Of a stretch of DNA of 10,939 bases, positions 1-5,829 are shown one piece after another. The stretch lies in the NCBI GenBank assembly GCA_949286405.1, contig CASECH010000008.1, forward strand, positions 1 to 10,939, written 5' to 3'. Within the stretch, counting starts at the first letter, position 1. Each line of letters opens with the position of its first letter. The position numbers and the translations under genes were made by a program. Origin of the DNA: an uncultured bacterium. GTDB taxonomy: Bacteria > Cyanobacteriota > Vampirovibrionia > Gastranaerophilales > Gastranaerophilaceae. The notes under the pieces were generated by a model. The model did no database searches, was not told the origin of the DNA, and was given only the letters and a program-made list of their open reading frames with translations.

Positions 1-749
1 ACAGCCATCTTAATATCAGCAGTTTCATCAATTACAGCAGCAGCGTTACCAGGACCTACACCTAATGCAGGATTACCAGATGAATAAGCTGCTTTAACCA
101 TTCCAGGGCCACCTGTTGCCAAAATACAAGCAATATTAGGGTGTTTCATTAATTGGCTTGATAAGTCAATAGATGGAACATCAATCCAGCCGATAATATC
201 TTCCGGAGCCCCAGCTTTTACTGCAGCTTCTAAAACGATTCTTGCAGCTTCAATTGTACATTTTGTTGCTCTTGGGTGTGGTGAAAAGATAATAGCGTTT
301 CTTGTTTTAAGAGCAATTAATGATTTGAAAATAGCTGTTGAAGTAGGGTTAGTTGTAGGTACGATACCTGCAATTACACCTAAAGGTTCTGCAACAACTT
401 TAATCCCGTTTGCTTTGTCTTCTTTGATAATTCCACAAGTTTTTGCATTTTTATGCTTGTTGTAAATATATTCTGATGCAAAGTGGTTTTTAATGATTTT
501 ATCTTCTAAAACTCCCATTCCAGTTTCTTCATGAGCCATTCTAGCTAAAGGAATACGAGCTTTGTCTGCAGCTGTTGCGGCAGCTTTGAAAATTGCATCA
601 ACTTGTTCTTGTGTGAATGTTGCATAAATCTTTTGAGCTTTTTTAGCTCTTTCGATAAGCAATTCCAATTGTTCAGCATTGTCAACCAAGTTAGACTTAT
701 TTAATGTCTTTTCTAGGTTTTCAACTGTCTTTTTGCTTTTTGTTGTCAT
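1..749 (-). CDS. adhE: Bifunctional acetaldehyde-CoA/alcohol dehydrogenase AdhE, N-terminal part (cut by window edge)
   Basis: In fermenting cells AdhE reduces acetyl-CoA to acetaldehyde and then ethanol, oxidising two NADH. My translation of this strand gives 249 residues from MTTKSKK and is still open at base 1. It is collinear with the N-terminal CoA-dependent aldehyde dehydrogenase half of AdhE. Recognisable segments are FTQEQVDAIFKAA, KIIKNHFASEYIYN, VPTTNPTSTAIFKSL, RNAIIFSPHPRA, GWIDVPS and LATGGPGMVKAAYSSG. The catalytic cysteine of the aldehyde dehydrogenase half and the iron alcohol dehydrogenase half would lie beyond the edge, so bifunctionality is inferred from similarity. The N-terminus has about ten more residues than I recall for E. 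coli AdhE. The ATG is supported by an AAGGAG ribosome binding site (761-766), with 11 bases between. A good promoter and a Rex-like operator lie upstream. A stand-alone EutE/PduP-type dehydrogenase is the less likely alternative. Confidence 0.93.
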   Translation of the reverse strand, partial: MTTKSKKTVENLEKTLNKSNLVDNAEQLELLIERAKKAQKIYATFTQEQVDAIFKAAATAADKARIPLARMAHEETGMGVLEDKIIKNHFASEYIYNKHKNAKTCGIIKEDKANGIKVVAEPLGVIAGIVPTTNPTSTAIFKSLIALKTRNAIIFSPHPRATKCTIEAARIVLEAAVKAGAPEDIIGWIDVPSIDLSSQLMKHPNIACILATGGPGMVKAAYSSGNPALGVGPGNAAAVIDETADIKMA

Positions 750-795
750 TTGTATAATTCTCCTTTGTTTAAAGTGAAATTTTTATTTATCCAGC

Positions 796-823
796 TGTAA
801 TTGTGATTTATTTCACAATTACA
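796..823. promoter_or_regulatory. Perfect 11-bp inverted repeat, Rex-type operator for adhE
   Basis: TGTAATTGTGA (796-806) and TCACAATTACA (813-823) are exact reverse complements separated by 6 bases. The core TTGTGA-N6-TCACAA matches the Rex redox-repressor consensus, and adhE is a classic Rex target in many bacteria. The site starts at the end of the -10 box and covers the predicted transcription start, as expected for a repressor. The same core also fits CRP/FNR-family sites (TGTGA-N6-TCACA). The position argues against an activator. Confidence 0.65.
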
Positions 824-851
824 TTATAAATCAAAGATTTACTAAAAGCAA
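823..851 (-). promoter_or_regulatory. adhE promoter (sigma-70 type)
   Basis: Read on the minus strand, TTGCTT (846-851) and a perfect TATAAT (823-828) are 17 bases apart. Transcription would start near 816. This leaves a leader of about 65 bases before the adhE ATG. Confidence 0.65.
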
Positions 852-920
852 GTGTAATATTTACAATCTTTATCTTTTCTTAATCTAGTTTATTTAGATG
901 AAAACTTATACAGAAAACTG

Positions 921-950
921 TTGTACTATGTATATATGAATATAGTACAA
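921..950. promoter_or_regulatory. Inverted repeat across the start of the 936-1640 gene, with possible -10 box
   Basis: TTGTACTAT (921-929) and ATAGTACAA (942-950) are perfect 9-bp inverted arms with a 12-base spacer that contains the ATG (936). The left arm includes TACTAT (924-929), placed to act as a -10 element for a transcript starting at the ATG. No good -35 box is visible. A protein bound here could block expression, so it may be an operator. No binding protein is identified. Confidence 0.4.
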
Positions 951-1640
951 AAATTAATATATGCAATACTTACAGCAAAAGAAAAGTCATTAACCAATAG
1001 ACTTGATAAACATTTTAAAAGAACTGCAATTAATTCTACCAGTAAAACTATTATATCTGGTAACGCTACAATTACATTAAACGCTCAAACTGAAAAAAAT
1101 AAAGAACTTGTAAGAAAAAATGTTGAAGAAATAGTAAAAGCAGCAAACCTTGATCCTGAAAAACTTTTAGCTTTTATTTCAAGCAAAGGAACAAAGATTT
1201 GTAAAATAGAAAATGCTGACAAAATACTGGCATTAATCAAAGAAGAAGAAGGTTTAATTTGCGAATTAAAAGGGATTAACGCTTTATATCTAAACATAAT
1301 GACAAATTCAGGTTTTTCACTGAATTCAAAACCAATGTTTGTTATGAGAGATGGATTGATTGAACCATTTTACATGGTGCACCAATTTTACAAATGGTAT
1401 GCATTACAAAATAAATTACCGGGGTTTGACTACCATTCGCAACAGCTATTCAAAAAATATATGTATGCGAACAATACTGAAGGTTTTGAGAATTTAAAAC
1501 TAGACGAAATGCTTGGCCTACAAGAAGCAATAGCACGAGATAAAGAAGCTACCGCATATGCTCTCGAACTTGCTAAAGCAAAAGAAGGAAGCAGAAAAGT
1601 TTTGGATAAAATCAAAAATGATGGAAGTGCTAATATATAA
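936..1640 (+). CDS. Unrecognised 234-residue protein, probably cytoplasmic and largely helical
   Basis: I do not recognise the family. The protein is lysine-rich, with no clear signal peptide. A mildly hydrophobic start (IVQKLIYAIL) is followed by a Ser/Thr-rich stretch (residues 30-50), which looks extended or disordered. After it come predicted helices: residues 53-70, 75-84 and 93-105. The middle has an aromatic segment (FYMVHQFYKWYALQNKLPGFDYHSQQLFKKY, about 145-175, quoted here as FYMVHQFYKWYALQNK plus LPGFDYHSQQLFKKY). The C-terminal helix (about 188-228) is rich in Ala, Lys and Glu. I chose the ATG at 936. An upstream TTG at 921 would add five residues but lies inside a palindrome. Neither start has a Shine-Dalgarno sequence; a -10-like TACTAT lies six bases before the ATG, suggesting leaderless translation. 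Transcription ends at the hairpin at 1647-1664. Confidence 0.7.
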   Translation: MNIVQKLIYAILTAKEKSLTNRLDKHFKRTAINSTSKTIISGNATITLNAQTEKNKELVRKNVEEIVKAANLDPEKLLAFISSKGTKICKIENADKILALIKEEEGLICELKGINALYLNIMTNSGFSLNSKPMFVMRDGLIEPFYMVHQFYKWYALQNKLPGFDYHSQQLFKKYMYANNTEGFENLKLDEMLGLQEAIARDKEATAYALELAKAKEGSRKVLDKIKNDGSANI

Positions 1641-1671
1641 AAAAAAGAGCTATTTAAATAGCTCTTTTTTT
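1639..1671. terminator. Bidirectional terminator between convergent genes
   Basis: GAGCTATTTAAATAGCTC (1647-1664) is a perfect 18-base palindrome. An A-run (1639-1646) precedes it and a T-run (1665-1671) follows. It therefore works as a rho-independent terminator on both strands, serving the 936-1640 gene and the rhodanese gene, which ends at 1684. Confidence 0.85.
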
Positions 1672-1683
1672 AGTAATACAAAG

Positions 1684-2067
1684 CTACTCGGTAACTGCAA
1701 ACCTAAAATCATCTACCCATGCCTTATAACCGCCTTCCATAAGCATTACAGGATAACCATAATCTGCAAAAACAAGACAAGCTGCTTCACCTAGATGACA
1801 TTGTTGATTGTAGCAATACACTATTGAAAGCTTTTCTTTTGAGATTTTATCCAAATTGTCTGGAATTTCAGATTTAGGCATAGATATTGCCGTTGGGATA
1901 TGCCCTGAAAGATAATCTTCAGTTCGCCTTACGTCTATAATTTGCACATCTTCTTTTTCCATAAAAGCTTTAACTTCTGCAGGACCTAAAGTATATGCAA
2001 GTCTTTTTAAAAAATAATCCTTTGCACTTAGAACATCAAAACGTAATTCTTTAATTTTTTCATTCAT
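1684..2067 (-). CDS. Single-domain rhodanese-like sulfurtransferase
   Basis: Rhodanese domains carry sulfane sulfur on a catalytic cysteine as a persulfide and pass it to thiol acceptors. This 127-residue protein has a short helical N-terminus (1-25) and then one rhodanese domain. The domain shows VQIIDVRRTEDYLSGHIPTA (residues 41-60, with the DVR and GHI motifs) and a SIVYCYNQQCHLGEAA active-site loop. Cys85 is in the catalytic position. A second cysteine, Cys90, lies in the loop and could form a disulfide or relay sulfur. EGGYKAW near the end is the usual closing motif. There is no signal peptide, so it should be cytoplasmic. The substrate is unknown. AAAGGA (2078-2083) precedes the ATG by 10 bases and is buried in a possible hairpin. 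Confidence 0.87.
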   Translation of the reverse strand: MNEKIKELRFDVLSAKDYFLKRLAYTLGPAEVKAFMEKEDVQIIDVRRTEDYLSGHIPTAISMPKSEIPDNLDKISKEKLSIVYCYNQQCHLGEAACLVFADYGYPVMLMEGGYKAWVDDFRFAVTE

Positions 2068-2071
2068 AATT

Positions 2072-2108
2072 AAAATATCCTTTCTGCTTGTTACAAAAAG
2101 GATATCTT
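2072..2108 (-). promoter_or_regulatory. Hairpin hiding the rhodanese ribosome binding site
   Basis: In the mRNA, AAGATATCCTTT (from + 2108 to 2097) can pair with AAAGGATATTTT (2083 to 2072). That makes 12 pairs, one of them G-U, around a 13-base loop that contains TTGTAACAA. The downstream arm holds the AAAGGA Shine-Dalgarno sequence. Folding would block ribosome loading, as in a thermometer-like or factor-controlled switch. Confidence 0.5.
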
Positions 2109-2225
2109 ATTCTATGAAATAAAAACTCAGCTACATGGGGGTGGGGTAATAATAGTATAAATAATTGGTAAATGTATATTTATATAGCCTTGTCGATTTT
2201 GGGGTAATTGCTTTAATGACTCTAA

Positions 2226-2519
2226 CTAAGCCATGTACACAATGTGTTTGTCAACTGCTTCACCATAGCTGACATTATTATTTTTGCCTCTTAAAATATC
2301 TAATGCTTTTGATGCTTTATTTACAAGAGCACTAAAGATATTTCTATTTTGAACCATGTCTGCTTTTTTAGTTCTGTTCAGATCATTTTCAAAATTAATT
2401 TTGGCATTTGGATTTTGCAATGAAAGTATTGCAACACTTGGGGTTATGTTATTTAAATTACCTTCTCCAAAGGTGATAGATTTTGTATTATTTAAGTTTA
2501 TAGGATTTATTCTTATCAT
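2226..2519 (-). CDS. Small 97-residue protein with N-terminal 'INPIN...FG' segment
   Basis: The protein opens MIRINPINLNNTKSITFGEG, then has an Asn-rich stretch and a lysine-rich helical part (NIFSALVNKASKALDILRGK, about residues 59-78). It ends NNNVSYGEAVDKHIVYMA. It has no membrane segment or signal peptide. From memory, many Gastranaerophilales proteins start with a similar 'INPI...F(K)G' segment of unknown purpose; this is recollection, not a search result. An in-frame GTG at 2573 would add 18 residues. I prefer the ATG at 2519, because AGGAGG (2525-2530) sits 5 bases before it and the promoter puts the transcription start near 2571. The gene stands alone, and its function is unknown. Confidence 0.75.
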   Translation of the reverse strand: MIRINPINLNNTKSITFGEGNLNNITPSVAILSLQNPNAKINFENDLNRTKKADMVQNRNIFSALVNKASKALDILRGKNNNVSYGEAVDKHIVYMA

Positions 2520-2544
2520 ATTTTCCTCCTCTCTGAGGTTTATT

Positions 2545-2575
2545 AAGTGTTCAATCAACACTTCATTTAACACTT
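2545..2575. promoter_or_regulatory. Inverted and direct repeat in the leader of the 97-residue protein gene
   Basis: AAGTGTT (2545-2551) and AACACTT (2557-2563) form a perfect 7-bp inverted repeat with a 5-base spacer. A second AACACTT follows at 2569-2575, across the predicted transcription start. This may be an operator with an extra half-site, or a 5' hairpin stabilising the mRNA. Confidence 0.45.
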
Positions 2576-2577
2576 TT

Positions 2578-2606
2578 ACTATAAACTATAAATATTTATT
2601 TGTCAA
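2578..2606 (-). promoter_or_regulatory. Strong sigma-70 promoter of the 97-residue protein gene
   Basis: Read on the minus strand, a perfect TTGACA (2601-2606) and TATAGT (2578-2583) are 17 bases apart. The start would be near 2571, giving a leader of about 50 bases. This is the best-matching promoter I see in the window. Confidence 0.75.
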
Positions 2607-2745
2607 CCCTTTGAATTAATAAAATTTAACAACCTGAAAATGCTTTATTTACAAGGGTTTTTCATAAAGTGCAAATATTACACTTATTCAGAAAATATAA
2701 AGATTTTATTTTTTTATTATGGGGTACAGATAATCTACTAATTAC

Positions 2746-2888
2746 ATGACACAAGATTAGTAAGTGTAATAGCTGGTTGGGTAATTGTAAATAATTTAAT
2801 AATTAAGTTTAATATAATTAAATCTTTTTCATACTTCCAGCTATTCTTAATTCCAACGGAGCCATCAGGCTCCTTTTCTTTGTGTCAT
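2746..2888. other. Candidate structured RNA or regulatory region (nested inverted repeats)
   Basis: ATGACACAA (2746-2754) pairs perfectly with TTGTGTCAT (2880-2888). Inside, AATAGCTGG (2768-2776) pairs perfectly with CCAGCTATT (2837-2845), and GGAGCC-ATCA-GGCTCC (2858-2873) forms a third stem. Together they could fold as a multi-branch RNA. The strand is uncertain. On the plus strand the third stem plus TTTT would end the transcript before the outer arm is complete. I cannot match it to tRNA, SRP RNA, tmRNA or a known riboswitch, and I see no clear promoter. Confidence 0.3.
2858..2877 (+). terminator. Terminator-like hairpin, plus strand
   Basis: GGAGCC-ATCA-GGCTCC (2858-2873) is a 6-bp GC-rich stem followed by TTTT. 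No plus-strand gene is seen upstream, so it either ends a non-coding RNA or is part of a larger fold. Confidence 0.45.
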
Positions 2889-2897
2889 AAATACACT

Positions 2898-2929
2898 AAA
2901 AAAAGGAGTGGTCGTAACCACCCCTTTTT
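2898..2929 (-). terminator. Terminator of the TPR / aspartate kinase operon
   Basis: On the minus strand, GGGGTGGT-TACG-ACCACTCC (2924 to 2905) forms an 8-bp stem with one G-U pair and a UACG tetraloop. A run of seven T (2904-2898) follows. The mirror-image A/T runs on the plus strand make it partly bidirectional. It lies about 20 bases after the kinase stop codon. Confidence 0.87.
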
Positions 2930-2948
2930 ATATTCAGTTCGTGTTCGG

Positions 2949-3476
2949 TTACACGTTTGGCAAATCACCTTTTACAATGGCAATTTCATTGCTTTCTAAT
3001 TCAAACACAGTATGAAGAGCTTTTACTGCTTTTTGTGCTTGATCTTTATCAACTAAACAACTTATTTTTATTTCACTGGTAGAAATCATTCTGATATTAA
3101 TATTCAAATTGGCAAGAGTTTCAAACATTGTAGAAGCGATACCAGGTCTGTCAATCATACCAGCTCCCACTATTGAAACTTTAGCAATATTTGAATCAAC
3201 TTGAATTTCTCCTGTGGCACCTATTTCTTCTTTTAATTTTTTAAGTACTTCAACAGTCTTGTCCAAATCATTTGCATCAACAGTAAAGGCGATATCATTA
3301 GTATTAGACACTTTTCTTGCGTATGATTGGATGATCATATCAACAGAAATATGTTCTTTTGCCATGCTGCTAAATAATCTGGCTGCCACACCTGGTTTAT
3401 CAGGCACATCGCAGACCACTATTCTTGCCTGTGATAAATCAGCAGCAACACCAGCGACCGGTTTGTATATTTCCAT
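2949..3476 (-). CDS. Possible aspartate kinase beta subunit from internal start
   Basis: Inside lysC, AGGAG (3485-3489) sits 8 bases before the ATG of Met248 (3474-3476). This would make a 175-residue protein containing only the two ACT domains. B. subtilis aspartokinase II and corynebacterial LysC are known to make alpha2beta2 enzymes this way, from an in-frame internal start at nearly the same position. Here the internal ribosome binding site is better placed than the one before the TTG start. Expression of the short form is inferred. Confidence 0.55.
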   Translation of the reverse strand: MEIYKPVAGVAADLSQARIVVCDVPDKPGVAARLFSSMAKEHISVDMIIQSYARKVSNTNDIAFTVDANDLDKTVEVLKKLKEEIGATGEIQVDSNIAKVSIVGAGMIDRPGIASTMFETLANLNINIRMISTSEIKISCLVDKDQAQKAVKALHTVFELESNEIAIVKGDLPNV

Positions 3477-4217
3477 ATTATCTACTCCTAAAATTAGTGT
3501 ACCCATATTATCTAATTTAAAACTGCTTCTGACCCTAAGCGGAACATTAAATTGTTTTGCAGTTTCAACACTACGAGGGTGCAGAACATTTGCACCAGCA
3601 TGAGCTAACTCAAGCATTTCCTCATAAGAAATTTCTTCTAATCTTGATGCATTAGGAACTACACGAGGATCGGTAGTATACACACCTTCTACATCAGTAT
3701 AAATATCACATCTTTCAGCATTTAAAGCTGCTGCAAGAGCCACTGCAGAAGTATCTGAACCTCCCCTGCCCAATGTAGTAATCTCACCATCTTCTGTCAC
3801 ACCTTGAAAACCTGCAACAACAATGATTTTACCTTCTTGAAGATTTTTTCTTAATTTATCAGTTTTAATATCAATAATTCTTGCTTTTGTATGAACATTT
3901 TCTGTAATAATACCTATCTGCATAGCATTAAAACTAACAGCCTCATATCCTTCAGCTTGAATAGCCATAGCTAAAAGAGCTATAGAAACTCCTTCTCCTG
4001 TAGAAAGAAGCATATCCATCTCTCTTCCTGAAGGGACAGGAGATAAATCTTTTGCCATTTTCACCAAGTAATCTGTAGTATGTCCCATAGCAGAAACTAC
4101 AACTACAACATCATTACCGTTTTCTTTTTCTTTGATAACAGTTCTAGCTACATTTCTTATTTTATCCGTATCAGCGACAGATGTGCCACCAAACTTTTGA
4201 ACAATGACTTTTCTCAA
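2949..4217 (-). CDS. lysC: Aspartate kinase (class II-like, two ACT domains)
   Basis: It phosphorylates L-aspartate with ATP, the first committed step to lysine, diaminopimelate, threonine and methionine. The 422-residue protein has the amino-acid kinase domain first: KFGGTSV at 8-14, GRGGSDTSA at 150-158, TDVEGVYTTDPR at 174-185 and HPRSVE at 213-218. Two ACT regulatory domains follow (about 265-330 and 346-412), which usually bind lysine or threonine for feedback inhibition. No homoserine dehydrogenase or decarboxylase is fused. The start is TTG, preceded by AAGGAAG. KFGGTSV at residue 8 excludes any later start for the full-length enzyme. Its first two bases overlap the TGA of the upstream TPR gene, which implies translational coupling. 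No lysine riboswitch is possible directly upstream, so ACT feedback is the visible control. Confidence 0.95.
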   Translation of the reverse strand: MRKVIVQKFGGTSVADTDKIRNVARTVIKEKENGNDVVVVVSAMGHTTDYLVKMAKDLSPVPSGREMDMLLSTGEGVSIALLAMAIQAEGYEAVSFNAMQIGIITENVHTKARIIDIKTDKLRKNLQEGKIIVVAGFQGVTEDGEITTLGRGGSDTSAVALAAALNAERCDIYTDVEGVYTTDPRVVPNASRLEEISYEEMLELAHAGANVLHPRSVETAKQFNVPLRVRSSFKLDNMGTLILGVDNMEIYKPVAGVAADLSQARIVVCDVPDKPGVAARLFSSMAKEHISVDMIIQSYARKVSNTNDIAFTVDANDLDKTVEVLKKLKEEIGATGEIQVDSNIAKVSIVGAGMIDRPGIASTMFETLANLNINIRMISTSEIKISCLVDKDQAQKAVKALHTVFELESNEIAIVKGDLPNV

Positions 4218-5728
4218 TTTTCTTCCTTTTCTGTCTGCCTATTCAACATTTCAGACAATTCAGCTTTCTTATCTGCATACTCAAACGATTCAGGATTTAT
4301 GGATTCAATCTTTTGAGCAATAGCTATCGTTTCCTTTATATTATATTCACAAATGTTTTCTTTTACAAGTGTGTAACTTACATTAAATAATAAATTTAAT
4401 AACTCCAAATTATTGCCATCTGCCTTTAATGCTTTCCTTAATTTCCTTTGAGCCTCAGCATAATTTTTCGTATTTATTAAGTATTTTGAATAATCGATAA
4501 ATGCTCTTATATATTTTGGATATTTTGATATTGCAGCTTCGTAGAAATCCTTAACTTTCATATCATTAGAAAGTGCTTCATTACATTTTGCCAAATAATA
4601 TAAATTTAAAGAATCATCTTCCTCATCATCCAAAGATGCCTTCAAATTGGTTAATGCAACATCATAATCTCCCGAATTATACTTAAATATACCCAAAATG
4701 GTCTTACCGACAAAGCTTCGTTGCTCCTCTTCTGTCAAGTCGGAATATCTTTGTTGAATATTTTCAACTTCTCCAAGACAGACATCACAGAGTAAATTAT
4801 GAGTAATAGCTTCACGATTTTGATTATCTAATTCTATCACTTTTTCTAACTTTATTTTAGCCTGTTCAAAATCTTTAAACTTTTCAAAAATAAAAGCCCA
4901 CTCCAAATATAATGATGGTGCAATAAGGTCCTTATCTTCTGCAATTTTTAAATATTTAAGTGCAGAATCTTTATCTAATTTTAAAGAATAAAGCTTTGCA
5001 AGCAAAATATAACTTGGCAACATATTTGAGTTATAATCGAGAGATTTTAGTGCATAACGAATAGCTGCATCATAATCATTTTTAAGAAATTTTAAATGTG
5101 CAAATTCATATGTATTAGATTCGTTCGGACAGACATTAGCCAGAAAGGTTAATTTCATTTCCGCCTTATCATAGTCCAATAACTTTATATCCATAACGGC
5201 TTGCAAAAATACCGCACTAAAATTATATCTATTAATTTTTACAGCTGCTGCAAATTTTTCACGAGCCTCATCATATCTTTTTTGTTTCATTAAAGCCATT
5301 CCCCAGCCAGTAAAAGTATCTGTATTCCCGGCTGAAATTCGATTTGCATTATCAAATGCTTTCTCTGCTGAGTCGTATCTATTTACTGCAATCAATGCAA
5401 AACCAAGTTTTTGCCAAATATTTTTATCTTGAGGGTTCCAATCTGCTGAAATTTGGTAAGCTGCAACAGCTTTATCAAATTTTTTTTCTTTATCATAAAT
5501 AATACCCAAATATTTATATACGAGTGCATCTTTATTTGGAAATTCCATTGCTTTGATTAAAACTTGTTTAGCTTTTTCAAGCTCACCTTTTTCAATAAGT
5601 TTTTTTGCTTTATTTACATGAGCAAAAGATGGTAAAGACTGTATCACTGTATCTGATTTATACTGCTCAATTGATGAATTTAACGATTTTACCTTTGATA
5701 ATATTTTTTCAAACCAGCTGAATAACAT
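4214..5728 (-). CDS. TPR-repeat protein, 504 residues
   Basis: Tetratricopeptide repeats form helical scaffolds for protein partners. After about 35 residues, helix pairs repeat roughly every 34 residues to about residue 425. Typical units are KAKKLIEKGELEKAKQVLIK, GIIYDKEKKFDKAVAAYQ, GFALIAVNRYDSAEKAF, GMALMKQKRYDEAREKF, KFLKNDYDAAIRYALKSL and YLINTKNYAEAQRKLRKAL. There is no signal peptide or membrane segment, so it is probably cytoplasmic. The start MLFSWFEK has GAGGGG 4 bases upstream. It is the first gene of an operon with lysC, joined by a stop/start overlap. Nothing shows a functional link with aspartate metabolism. Other possible partners are unknown. Confidence 0.85.
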   Translation of the reverse strand: MLFSWFEKILSKVKSLNSSIEQYKSDTVIQSLPSFAHVNKAKKLIEKGELEKAKQVLIKAMEFPNKDALVYKYLGIIYDKEKKFDKAVAAYQISADWNPQDKNIWQKLGFALIAVNRYDSAEKAFDNANRISAGNTDTFTGWGMALMKQKRYDEAREKFAAAVKINRYNFSAVFLQAVMDIKLLDYDKAEMKLTFLANVCPNESNTYEFAHLKFLKNDYDAAIRYALKSLDYNSNMLPSYILLAKLYSLKLDKDSALKYLKIAEDKDLIAPSLYLEWAFIFEKFKDFEQAKIKLEKVIELDNQNREAITHNLLCDVCLGEVENIQQRYSDLTEEEQRSFVGKTILGIFKYNSGDYDVALTNLKASLDDEEDDSLNLYYLAKCNEALSNDMKVKDFYEAAISKYPKYIRAFIDYSKYLINTKNYAEAQRKLRKALKADGNNLELLNLLFNVSYTLVKENICEYNIKETIAIAQKIESINPESFEYADKKAELSEMLNRQTEKEEN

Positions 5729-5775
5729 TTGCCCCTCTTTAATTATATCCCATATACAAAACGTAACTTATCTGC

Positions 5776-5808
5776 TATAATTATAACACGAAGAGATAGT
5801 TAAGTTAA
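5776..5808. promoter_or_regulatory. Divergent promoters with overlapping -10 boxes
   Basis: TATAAT lies on the plus strand at 5776-5781, with a weak -35 TATACA (5753-5758) 17 bases upstream. It also lies on the minus strand at 5780-5785, with a weak -35 TTAACT (5803-5808) 17 bases away. The two -10 boxes share two bases, so transcription of the TPR operon and the histidine kinase operon may exclude each other. A second minus-strand TATAAT at 5742-5747 is too close to the TPR ribosome binding site to be useful. Confidence 0.4.
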
Positions 5809-5829
5809 AATAAGGTTACAAAAAGATAC

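Larger units (their letters stand above)
2607..2948. other. Gene-free stretch with palindromes and terminators
   Basis: No convincing reading frame lies in these 342 bases. They hold a near-palindrome AAGTGCAAATATTACACTT (2667-2685) and an inverted-repeat set (2746-2888). They also hold a plus-strand terminator-like hairpin (2858-2877) and the aspartate kinase terminator (2898-2929). The rest is AT-rich sequence with no assigned role. Confidence 0.6.

Noticed and set aside
796..823. CRP activator site before adhE
   Set aside because: The core fits CRP too, but the site lies over the transcription start, which suits a repressor such as Rex. Kept only as an alternative.
1085..1297. Minus-strand open frame inside the 936-1640 gene
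   Set aside because: It is fully inside a longer frame with better coding character, has no ribosome binding site, and is Ser/Phe-rich as antisense of Lys/Glu-rich code usually is.
2135..2207. G-rich patches (GGGGGTGGGG and repeated GGGGTAAT) between the rhodanese and small protein genes
   Set aside because: There are too few G-runs for a quadruplex, and the two short copies show no further structure.
2356..2619. Plus-strand hydrophobic open frame opposite the 97-residue protein
   Set aside because: It has no ribosome binding site and covers a strong minus-strand promoter; it is a shadow.
2780..2836. Possible tRNA in the gene-free stretch, suggested by paired AATAGCTGG/CCAGCTATT arms
   Set aside because: The interior is nearly pure A/T, and no anticodon arm, T-arm consensus (GTTCRA) or CCA-ready acceptor stem fits.
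4140..4300. Lysine riboswitch before the aspartate kinase
   Set aside because: The kinase start overlaps the end of the TPR gene, so there is no leader to hold a riboswitch.
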